Positions 55,401 through 64,000 of a stretch of 64,000 bases of DNA are shown one piece after another; within the stretch, counting starts at the first letter, position 1, and each line of letters opens with the position of its first letter. The notes beneath the pieces were generated by a model. That model was not told the DNA's origin. It ran no database searches and worked only from the letters and a program-made list of their open reading frames with translations. Source of the DNA: Edaphochlamys debaryana. Lineage: Eukaryota > Chlorophyta > Chlorophyceae > Chlamydomonadales. The translations under genes and the position numbers were made by a program. The stretch spans positions 310,001 through 374,000 of the forward strand of contig JAEHOE010000014.1 in the NCBI GenBank assembly GCA_016858145.1, read 5' to 3'.

Positions 55401-58328
55401 CACAGGGCCCACGCCGGGCCCAGCCCGGGCCCACCGGTGTAACGCTCGGGGTTGATGAGGAGGTTGACGTACAGGTACTCCTCGGGCCCCTCATTCTCGG
55501 CCATCCAGGGGTTGTTGAAGCCGCGCCAGCCCTGGGGGTGGGTGGGTGGGATGGAGGATGGGGTGTGGGGGTGTGGGAGAGAGCGCCACAGGGTGCGGGC
55601 ATAACGCTTGCCGGTCCTTCCCCTCATCAGCCCTCCGTCCTCCTCCCTCAAACCGCACCAACTGCACCAACTGCCGGCCTCGCCCCTGATTGGGGTCTTC
55701 GTCCCTTTCAAGTCCTACCGCCTCCGCCTGGACCCCTCCCCGTAAGACCCGCCCTACACCGCTCCCCGCTCCCCTAAGCCCGGGTCCACTCCCCTGCCTC
55801 CACCACCACCCCACCTTAAGGTTCAGCAGCCGCAGCGCTGTGGCGGGATCGACAGTTCGGTCCACCGCCCCGTCCTGCTCGGCAGCGCCTGGGGGGTGGG
55901 GGTGGGGGGTGGGGGTGGGGGGTGGGAGTCGGGGCAGGTCGGGGTGGGTTGGGGAGGATGAGGTGAGGCAAGGAAAGCCCCCCTCCCCCACACCCGCCTT
56001 CTCGTTCCCATCATAGCAGATTGCACCTGGCCGCCCCCCCTCAGTTTCACCCTCAGCTCAGCCTTCCTCTTCACCCTCCCCCAGCCCTCTTAGTCATCCC
56101 CCCCCCACCAGCCCCACATGTGTTTGCGTTGCAGAAGCCCTCCTCCTCGTCCTGGCGCCAGGGCTCGGGCACCTCCCGCCGCTCGCACTCGCACACGGAG
56201 CAAGCGCGCAGGGCGCACATGGAGTCGTCGGGCCACAGGGGGCAGTCGCAGTAGATGTTGACCTGACAGGGGGGGAGAGGGATGGGGGGGGGGGGGTAGC
56301 AGGAGGGCTTGGTCGTCAACCTGAAGGAGAGGGCTGTGTCAGGGAAGCAAGGCACCGGCGTCTGAAGCAGACACAGGAAGCTGTGCCCCGGAGCCTAGGG
56401 GCGCGGGCGGGATTGACCCAAGGCACCGAAGCCTTCCCCCGGAGCGAGACCCCCCCTGCTGGTGTCCGCCCGGTCCCCTAGGGCAGCTCCGGCCCTTTCC
56501 CTGTGCCCTACAGCACCCCCCTGCGCCCATGTCGCCGGACCGCGGCCGGTGACCCAAGCGGGCCTGCCCCCGCGCCGCGTTATAGACCGCCTCCCGTTCA
56601 GGCCCGCGGCCCTCCGCCTGCCGCCAGGCCCCACGCAGGCCAGCAGTCCCACGGCCGTTGCCCCCCCTTCCCTTGGGAAAGAAAGGAGGGCGTCGACGAA
56701 AGGAGGGGCAGCCGACGCCGAAGGCCTGCCGCCCCCTTGGCAACGCCCGCCCTGCTCGCCCTGCCAGGTGCACCCCCTTCCCCCAACTACACGCTCTCTC
56801 CCCGCCCCCTCCCCCATCCCTCCTGCTCTTCCTCGCCCCCTGACCCTGAACCGCCAGCTGCTGCAGCAGCGGGTTGAGCGCCCCGACGTGCCGCAAAACA
56901 CACACGCTTTCCCCCCCCCGCTCCCCCCTCCGCCCCCTCCCCCCCCCACCTTGAAGTACCGGAAGAAGGCCGTCCGCACCAGCTGCCGCAGCAGCGGGTT
57001 GAGCGCCGCGTTCAGGGAGTCCACGTCCTGGTACGTGCAGTTGCCTGCGTGTGTGTGGGGGGGTGAGGGGGGCGCACGGGGGGCCGTGTGAACGGGGGCG
57101 GAGGGGAGAGCGTCACGGAGGTGTGAAGGGTTGGGGGAGGGGGCCAGGGAGGCCGCTGGCCGCAGCACAGCGCTACCACGGGCGCGGTCAGACGCGCACC
57201 ACCACAACCCCCTGCTGGTCCCCACGGCTGGACAGGTGAGGCCGGGGGCGGCGGCCGAGAAGCCGCACGCGGTCCCTGCCGTGACCCCACGTCCCGTGAA
57301 CCCCGGGTGTGGCCCCCACCCAGGCCCGCATCCCCGCCTCCGCCTTCACCGCCGCACCTCCGTCGCGCCCAGCAGCCCGCCCCCGCCGCCCGCCCCCTGC
57401 AACCCCCCGTCTCGGCTTCCGGCTCCGCCGCCTCCCCTGCCTCCGCCCCGACGAGCCCAGCCCCTTGCCTGGCCGCCCACGCTGCCACACAGTCCCCCCA
57501 TCTCCGCCTCCGTCTGTCGCTGTCTCTTCTCATCCACCTTTCCTGCCACCTTGCCCTTTCCCAGGCCTCCTGTTCCCCACGGTACCAATGGTATGCATCG
57601 GGCTCGCTGGCTGCCGCTGCTTGCCGTCCCATCGAAGGCCAACCCGCAGCTGCCCCCCCCCCTCCCCTCCTCCCCCGCTCACAGCAGTCGTCCACATGAC
57701 CCGACAGCTGGCACGTGGCTAACCCCGCCTGCGCTAGTTGGTCGGCTGGGATGGTGGTGGGGCCCTGAGGGGGGGGGAAAGAGGGAAGGGAAGAGGGGAT
57801 TGGGGGGGATGGGGGGGCGTGAGTGTATGTGTGGAGGGGGCGGCGGCCCGGGGTGGCGCAGGGAGCGGGTTCGACGGGGAAGGCCAGCTGTTAGGCAGGT
57901 ACAGCGGGACCCTTTTGCAGATTAGCAGCAGCCGGAGTGGGATCTCTGACGTGTCAGCATGAGTGGGGCCCCACGTGGTTTGAGGCCAGCGCAGGGGGTA
58001 GCCTGGGGAGGCACCCGAGGGGGCCTCTTGTGGGCCTCCGTCGACGTCGCCCCGGGCCCTTCCCCCGCGGCCTTGCCTGCTCAGGCGCCAGCCCCGTGTT
58101 CGTCGCAAAGCCATCGGCGACCGCAGCGCTGTTGAGCGCCTCAGTGGAGATGCCGGTGAGGTTGGAGGGCAGAGCGGGCTGCGGCACATCGATCGGCCCC
58201 GTGCCATGTGAGCCGTTGGCGGGCGTGTCCGCTGCACAGGACACCCCGGTGCCTACTTGTAGGGCGGCTAGTAGGCAGGCGACCACTGCCCACGCCGCCT
58301 GCAAGCGACGTTGCCCCGCCCGTGCCAT
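52406..58328 (-). CDS. ERO1: Endoplasmic reticulum oxidoreductin 1 (thiol oxidase)
   Basis: Fourteen exons (58077-58328, 57683-57764, 56950-57044, 56118-56262, 55815-55888, 55435-55531, 54744-54947, 54161-54251, 53880-53964, 53674-53757, 53312-53492, 53017-53117, 52773-52828, 52406-52487) give 542 aa. A signal sequence (MARAGQRRLQAAWAVVACLL) starts it. Family blocks are all present: CQLSGHVDDC, AFFRYFKVNIYCDCPLW, the shuttle pair C159-ALRA-C164, NPERYTGYAGEHAHRIWNAI, LISGMHTSISAHISANYLL, WGHNLTDF, and the active site CVGCEKC (448-454) within NITRVMDCVGC followed by KLWGKLQTLG. ERO1 uses bound FAD and O2 to re-oxidise protein disulfide isomerase in the ER lumen. A Ser/Ala/Pro-rich insert interrupts exon 7. 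The first intron uses a GC donor (CAG|GCAAGG). Confidence 0.95.
54315..54415. repeat. 79-bp tandem repeat in an ERO1 intron, shared with another gene
   Basis: GCATTGGAGAGCGACGGAAG at 54315 recurs at 54394, and a close relative (GCATTGGAGAGCGAGGGAAG) occurs at 43465 in an intron of the SR/RGG gene. The unit is thus both tandem and dispersed. Confidence 0.75.
54623..54760 (-). repeat. Duplicated donor of ERO1 exon 7
   Basis: CACGCACCGCTGATGAGGCG plus GTAG (plus strand) at 54737-54760 is the true exon end and donor. An exact copy of the same block sits at 54624-54647 inside the downstream intron. Confidence 0.85.
55057..55118. repeat. GGGGTGGGT minisatellite in an ERO1 intron
   Basis: A 9-10 bp unit (TGGGTGGGG) is repeated about six times. 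The G-runs make it a strong candidate for G-quadruplex formation on the plus strand. Confidence 0.85.
56854..57007 (-). repeat. Copy of part of ERO1 exon 3 in the downstream intron
   Basis: The exon segment at 56979-57007 (plus strand: CCAGCTGCCGCAGCAGCGGG...) recurs with one mismatch at 56854-56882, 125 nt further into the intron. It would encode LNPLLQQL in the same frame. Confidence 0.8.
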
Positions 58329-58896
58329 GGAAGCTGCGGAAGGCTTCAGCAACGTTCTGCTGTTCACTGCTTAGTCTGCTTGGCAAGTGTCGTGTAAAGG
58401 TGTTGTGCGCCACCGTCGGGCCAGCGGTTCGGCTTGTGCAGCTCGCGCGGCTGTGTCTCGGGGACACGGTGTTCACTCTTGGTGGGAGCCTAGCTCTAAA
58501 TGATGCTCAATGCTGCTAGCTAGTTTGACTGTCACTATCGCACTTGGCTATGCCATCAACAGCCCAGTTGCACGCACCGAAGAACCGAGCAAATCCCAAG
58601 TTTTGGCTCATCAAGCAAGGCCCTTCTTGCAGTCGACGCGACCATCATCAATACTAACAGCATCCTTGCCAATCACACAGCGTGTATCTGCGAAACTGCC
58701 GCGCTCTGTCGATTTACACTCTCGTGCACCAAAGCCTTCGAGAGGACTGTGCTAGCATCCTAGAAGCTGTGAATCACCACCGTGCAAGCCAACTGGGCAA
58801 GAAGGCCAACGGTGGTGGACTTGCAAATGACTTTCCGCTGCTCCTAAGGTCAGCGGAGGACGTGGAGCAGTGTTGCCTATCGAGGTCTCAGTTGTG
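58329..58896. promoter_or_regulatory. Divergent promoter region of ERO1 and the coiled-coil gene
   Basis: This 570-bp region is less GC-rich than its surroundings. It holds two divergent promoters and 5' UTRs. An open frame at 58682-58852 (plus; includes REDCASILEAVNHH) lies between an acceptor-like cacacag and a donor-like AAG|GTCAGC. It cannot be joined in phase to the next exon, so it is not annotated as coding. Confidence 0.4.
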
Positions 58897-61800
58897 ATGG
58901 ATACGGCGTTGCCGCCTGTGTCTGGCGCGGCCGAAGCACCAGCCTCAGCGGGGCCGGCGTCCACTGCAGACGCCCTCAACCGAAGCGCTAGCCGGAGCTT
59001 GGGAGCTGGACGACAACAAAAGGCCAGCGAACGAGCGGCGGAGCTGTACCCGGACTTTGCCGAGGAGGATGGCACGCTGGCAGTCTCTGCCCTGACCGGC
59101 CTGCTCTCAGCCCTGGATGTTGGCTGCAGCCCCGACACCACGCGGCGTTTCGTAGCAACAGTGGCGGGGCATACAGCTGAGAGCTTAAGCAAGGAGCAAG
59201 CGTAAGCGTCAGGGAGGGTCAGGAGGGTGAGGGGGGTGCGTGGAACGCCGTGCCAGTTCCGGGGGCGACAGCCGGGGTTCCGGGGTCGCTCGGTCGGCCT
59301 GGCTGCCTAGGCGGGTGCCGTGCTCCTAGCAGGCTGTGACAAATCTACGAGGTATAACGGCACAAGTCACACAGGTAGTGTTGGGAGAGGCTGGCCACGC
59401 GTTCGGCCGCCCGCGTTGGGCCCGGTTAAGGGCCGGCCCTCCCCACCCAGCCTTCCCCTACCCCCTACCCACCGTGGGAGCCCCAACCTGCTCCCCTGCG
59501 TTCGGGTACCGGAATGTGCCAAGGAAGCTGCTGCCAGGCGGTCCACGACCAGGCTCTGCTGCGCTCGGTGCCACGAGTCGTGCAAAGAGCGCCCTTGGGG
59601 CTGGCCCCGCAACGGGCCGCTTCTGCGGGCATGCAGGGCCGTCTGGGCCCCCCACGGCCTCGAACATGCACCCGTGACCTCGCCTAACCCTTTCCTAATC
59701 CCCAAATCCCGCCCCCTCAACCCCGCTGCTTGTACTGGCACGCAGGCTGGCTGTGGTGGGCATGGCGTCAGCGGACATTGCGGCCGCCTCGGCAGCACTG
59801 CAGAGCGCCGGGGGCGTGGGCGGGGCAGGGGGGCTGCGTGGGGAGCCATCTGGGTCGGCGCTGGGGCCGGGGGGGTGGCCGGGCGAGCCCAGCAGCTCGT
59901 CCAGCCCGGCGCGGCCCTTCAAGCGCCTCATTACTAAGAACCGGTCGTACCTGGAGGTACGTGCCCCGCCTGACAGTTGTCTCGCGGGGCGTGGGAGGGG
60001 AGGCGGGGGCGGCGGGGGCCGGGGTGAAGGTCAATCAGATCGTGGCGGGAGGCAAGAGTGGGGCCAGTCGGGGGGTATTGATGGGCCGGCCGGGGCAATC
60101 GACTACGGTATAGCACTCTTCCACCTGGCGCCACCGCAAACCGCCTCACCGCCTCACCGCCAACCACCTCCAGACCGGCAACCTGCACGTGGACGAGGCG
60201 GTTGTGTCGTACATGGGCAAGCTGGAGGAGCACCGGCGGCGCTGCGAGGCTGAGGGGCGGTACCAGGAGGCCAAGGTGGCCACCAAGCGCCTGGCGGACC
60301 TGAAGACGGCGCAGGTGGGGGCGCGGATCTTGAGGATGCTAGAATTGCATTGGCTGGACGCGTTTGTGTGTTGGAGGCGCGAAGACGGCGCAGGTGGGAG
60401 GGCTTGGGACGTGTTGGGGCTGGGGGTTACGGCCTTGTGTTGGGTCCAGGCGCAGTTTGGGGTGCGGATCCTTCCGGTTTGAGAAGGGGATTGGCTGGAC
60501 GCGTGGCCGTGGGTTATGTGGGGGTTACGCCGCGGTGCGGGGCACCACTGGCCCAACACACGGATCATCCGGACCGCGCTCATGGCCCGGACTTGGCTGC
60601 CAGGACAGTGGCCAGGACACGTACCCAGCGGCGTGGTCTGAACACCTCGCCACTGCCATCACGCTCCGCTCCTCCCCTCCGTCCCCGCCTCCCCCTCCCC
60701 CAGGTGGATCGCTTGCGCCAGGAGCTGGCGGCCAACCAGGTGGGAGTGTGGGACTAAGGGGGCTGGATTGGGGTGGGGGGTCGGGAATGGAGGCTTGGGG
60801 AGGGAGGAGGCCACGCCCGTGCGGTCGCCCCTCTTGAGGCCCTGGTCCGATGGTCCTCCCGCATCCCGAGGTCGCCCCTACAGGCTACAGCCCAACCCCG
60901 CCCCCCTCCAGCACGCCCACGCCTGTCCGTTTTCCCACCCCCCACCCACCCCTCCCACCCCTCCCCCCCCCTTCCCTCCCCCCCTCCCCCCCCCTGTCAG
61001 GTCCGGGAGCTGGAGGAGGTGCAGGGGGTGTACGAGGAGGAGACGGCCAAGTTCCACCTCATCTGGGACAGCCGCATGCGGGAGTACGCGGGGAGCGTGG
61101 TGCGGGTGAGGGGGGGGAGGGGGGGGGAGGGGAGGGGAGGGGAGGGGAGGGGGGAGCGGGGGAGAGGGGAGGGGAGGGGAGGGGAGGGGAGGGGATGAGG
61201 GGTGGAGGGGGAGGTACTGAAAGCTTACAGGCGATCAGGACCGTAGGCCCGCTCGAAACCGCCCAGCAAACCCGCCGCCCGGCGGTTGCTTAGTCCTTAG
61301 CAAGTCTTCCCGCCAAACACCGCCAGGAAGGGCTCATTCGACGGCTATTACCCAATGGAAGAGGGACTGTACTCCCGTGCGCAAAGCACTGCACCAAAAC
61401 ACCGAAATCTATAGGGGAGGGGAGGGGGGGGGGGGGGGGGGGGGGGGGGAAGGAGCTAGGGAAGGCTGCCCAACCGGTACCCAACCGTGGATCGAGCTCT
61501 CTGCGCCAACCACCCCCTCCAACCAACCGCCAACCACCCTGCCTAACCAACCCCCAACTCCCAACCGCCCAGGCCGTTGAGGAGCTGCGCGCCAACCAGC
61601 AGCTGCAGCTGGCGGGGTTCGTTGAGGAACTGCAGCGGAAGCGGCCGCAGCGGGCGCGGCCCTCGCGCGACTACCTGCACCAGCGGGAGGTGCAGGACAA
61701 GCTGGCCAAGGCGCAGCTGTACGGCAGGGCCACGCAGGTCAAGAACATGGCGGACGCGCTGTACCAGGTACGGCAGGTGTCGTACACCTGGTCTCGTGCG

Positions 61801-63451
61801 GTTTCGTACTAATGAGGGGCCGGGCCGTACGTTCTGCGCGAGCACTGCACTGGGCCGCAACAGCGCACCACCCACCAACCGCCACCCACCCACCCACCCA
61901 CCACCCACCAACCACCCAGGCCGAGCTGGAGGCCACGCTGGCCCAGTGGGAGGCCGAGTCCAAGCTCAAGATCAGCAAGGTGCAGGCCAGGCAGCAGACC
62001 GAGTACGAGGCGCTGCTGCAGAGGGGGAACAAGGTGGGGGGTGGAGGACCTGACAGGGGAGAGGGGGGGAAGAGGGGAGGGGGGGAGGGGTGCAGTACCG
62101 AGTACGAGGCGCTGCTGCAGAGGGGGAACAAGGTGTGTGTGTGGGGGGGGGCTTTACAGAACGGGTTCCCAATTCCTCACCTGGGGGGGTTGCACGGGAG
62201 CTGGGCTGCACTCCCGCAGCTACCACCTTAGCTCAGCTGCTGGCCTGCCCCGACCCCCGCCCCCACGCCCGCTTCCCCCGCTACGCCCCCCACACCCCTC
62301 ACACCCTTTCCCAGCAACCCCGCCCGCCCCGCCCACCCCGCCCCCCACAGGGCCGCGACGAGCTGGAGCTGAAGCGGGTGGCGGAGACGGAGCGACGCAC
62401 GCTGCGCTTCAGGAACATCGTGTCGGTGAGAGGGGGGGGAGAGAGGGGCGGGGGGGGCTTAGGGGAGGGGGGGGGAGGGGAGGGTACACCGTGTCGGTGA
62501 GCCCCTGTCGTGGAGGGGTGTTGTGGGGAGGCCGGGGCGACACAAGGGGGTCGAAGGGGTTTTGGGCGGTTGGGCAGTGAGGGCGAACGGCTTCAGTGGG
62601 AGCAGTGGGTCGGTGACAGAGCCGCGCAGTGACGGTGCGGGGCTGAGAAGTGTTGGGTGCTATGCTCGGGTGGGCTGGGGTGGGGGTGGGGGGGCGGTTT
62701 ACCGGGGGCAGGATGAGCGGGGGCCAACCACGAGTGAGGTTGTGCTGGGGCGTGGGCGGGATCGACCCATTAACGCCCCCACCGCCCTCTCCCGTCTGCC
62801 CCCTCTCCCCTCCCCCCCCCGTCCCCCGACCCCGCAGGAGCTGGAGCAGCTGCACAAGGTGGGGCGTGGGGGAGGAGCGGAAAGAGGGAGGGGGTTGAGG
62901 CACGGGTGCGATAAAGCGTCCCCTTTCCCACTTCCCCGCCCGCCTCGTGCGTGTCCCCAAGCCCTTCCCCCTATGGGCCCCCTTTCCCGACGCCTTAACC
63001 CTGCCCCCTTCCCCTTGCCTCCCTTGCCTCTTCCCCCCCCCCCCCCTCTCCCCCACAGCTGGAGATGGCCCACCTCGAGAACTTCCTAGACGGCCAGGTG
63101 TGTAAGGGGCTGGGGGGTGGGGGGCTGGGGGGTTGTCAGGGCCAGAGGGGGCAGGGCGTGTATGTGGGCTGGGCGCTGGGGGCCCGGGCGGGATGTGTTA
63201 CGAAGGCTCGAGAAGGAGCCCCAGCCCAGGCTCCTCGCTCCCGCGCCTGCATCAGCCAAAGAGCCATGCCCCGCCAAACGTCGGCCCGCCATCCTTCCCC
63301 ACCATTCCCTGGACCCTCTCCTGACCCCACTCCCCCTCTACCCTCCCCCCCCCCTCCTCCACAGGTGCTGGCCGGCAAGGCCACACCCCTGCGCGACCCG
63401 GGCGCCTTCAGGCGGAGACGCGAGCAGCTCTTCAGCCTCAGCCTCACGTGA
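58897..63451 (+). CDS. Coiled-coil protein, possible ciliary/basal-body component
   Basis: Eleven exons (58897-59201, 59746-59956, 60174-60314, 60704-60739, 61001-61105, 61573-61767, 61920-62033, 62351-62425, 62838-62858, 63059-63097, 63365-63451) encode 442 aa. Residues ~45-105 (DFAEEDGTLAVSALTGLLSA... SLSKEQALAVV) resemble a degenerate EF-hand pair. From about residue 175 the protein is almost all long charged helix: GRYQEAKVATKRLADLK, RELEEVQGVYEEETAKFH, SRDYLHQREVQDKLAKAQ, TEYEALLQRGNK. The pattern RDYL..RxVQxxLAKxxxY..A is common in protist flagellar and basal-body coiled-coil proteins, which suggests but does not prove a ciliary role. One exon is only 21 nt. The last exon ends RRRREQLFSLSLT. 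The start is the first in-frame ATG; upstream coding exons cannot be ruled out. Confidence 0.75.
60302..60398 (+). repeat. Duplicated donor of coiled-coil gene exon 3
   Basis: GAAGACGGCGCAGGTGGG at 60302-60319 (exon end and donor) recurs exactly at 60381-60398, 79 nt into the intron. Confidence 0.85.
61424..61449. repeat. Long poly-G run in an intron
   Basis: About 26 consecutive G residues occur in the intron between the exons at 61001-61105 and 61573-61767. The length may be inexact because such runs are difficult to sequence. Confidence 0.8.
61998..62135 (+). repeat. Exact 39-nt duplication of coiled-coil gene exon 7 end and donor
   Basis: ACCGAGTACGAGGCGCTGCT through AACAAGGTG at 61998-62036 is repeated without a mismatch at 62097-62135, 99 nt downstream. 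The exon end at 62033 and the copy at 62132 are both followed by GT. Confidence 0.92.
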
Positions 63452-64000
63452 ACAGCACAACACAACGACCTCTCGTGATGGCGTGGCGTGGCGTGGTGGC
63501 GCAGAAAGGAACGCACGCCGAAGTGAGCGGCTCGGTTTCCGCACTGTTCGAATACGTAGCTACGTAGCTTCACCAATACAGTGTACTAGGTCAGGGGCGT
63601 GAGCCTGCGTCAGTGGCCGTGGCGGCAAAGGAAGTGCGTGCATGGGAAGTACGACAGCATGAGAGTACGGTAGGGGGCGTGCACGAGGCGCTTGGACAGG
63701 GATCCGGGGAGCTGGTGGGTAGTGGTGACTTGTGGCAGCTGCATTGGCTCCTCCACCTGCACCCTGCATGGCCGGAAACGGAGGCCCGAGGGTTGGCCAG
63801 ATAGAGGCGGGGATGGGCGCACACGTGCAGTGGGAGTGACGGCCCGGTGGACCAGAGGCGGGATTGGGCGCAGCGCGTGTGCTGCTGAAAGCCACACACG
63901 GAGGGACCACGCCTGAAGAGGGCAGGATCTTCCCCATGGCTAGCAAGGCGATTGCCTGGATCCTGCCTGGAATAGAAATAGAAATTACAACGCCGGGCGC
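63452..64000. other. 3' flank of the coiled-coil gene
   Basis: This is the likely 3' UTR and intergenic DNA. TTACA at about 63985 would be a TGTAA poly(A) signal for a minus-strand gene lying beyond the window. No coding exon is supported. Confidence 0.4.

Noticed and set aside
58682..58897. Protein-like frame upstream of the coiled-coil gene
   Set aside because: Its donor phase (2) does not match the acceptor phase (1) before the annotated start, and no family is recognisable; it may be 5' UTR.
1..64000. tRNA, rRNA or CRISPR features
   Set aside because: No T-loop-like motif or cloverleaf, no rRNA segment and no regularly spaced direct repeat array of the CRISPR type was seen; the tandem repeats present are simple sequence or splice-junction duplications.

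Overview
The window is nuclear DNA of a green alga, most likely a chlamydomonadalean (volvocine) species. It is very GC-rich, and nearly every gene is broken into short exons with GC-rich introns. Two convincing 3' ends carry TGTAA, the green-algal poly(A) signal. The gene set combines plant-type enzymes (an FAE1-type 3-ketoacyl-CoA synthase, an expansin-like protein) with ciliary proteins lost from land plants that lack cilia (RABL2, CFAP418). I rebuilt the gene models by hand from splice sites, phase continuity and conserved motifs. Single-frame open stretches are mostly misleading here.

Layout, left to right: the last exon of a secreted protein (46-336, +); a 13-exon ELMO-domain protein (2540-7261, -); a possible membrane-protein exon (7987-8131, -); a compact SAP30-like Sin3-binding protein (8456-9311, -); an SLC22A18-like MFS transporter (9739-14593, +); the divergent ciliary pair CFAP418 (15978-16909, -) and RABL2 (18091-21181, +); 3-ketoacyl-CoA synthase (23004-27786, -) back to back with mitochondrial ribosomal protein L11 (28132-29102, +); an RlmL-type rRNA methyltransferase (31790-38351, -); a secreted Gly/Tyr-rich protein (39455-41022, +); an SR/RGG-rich coiled-coil protein (42667-45400, -); a single-domain expansin-like protein (48019-50724, -); the ER thiol oxidase ERO1 (52406-58328, -); and a coiled-coil, possibly ciliary or basal-body protein (58897-63451, +). 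Intergenic stretches are 0.25-2.7 kb and look like UTR, promoter and simple-sequence DNA, with a few weak gene candidates that are flagged.

The genes do not form one pathway. Small themes are the ER/secretory route (ERO1, KCS, and the secreted Gly/Tyr and expansin-like cargo), cilia (RABL2, CFAP418, perhaps the coiled-coil gene, and ELMOD-type proteins that act on Arl GTPases), and organelle translation (MRPL11, RlmL-like).

The most unusual signal is structural. In at least five genes, short blocks spanning an exon-intron junction are tandemly duplicated into the neighbouring intron, leaving extra near-perfect splice sites beside the real ones. About 7 of roughly 100 introns in my models also need a GC-AG splice site, and about ten introns end in the same CTGTCAG|G acceptor. 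Together these suggest that intron boundaries in this genome are duplicated and remodelled often.
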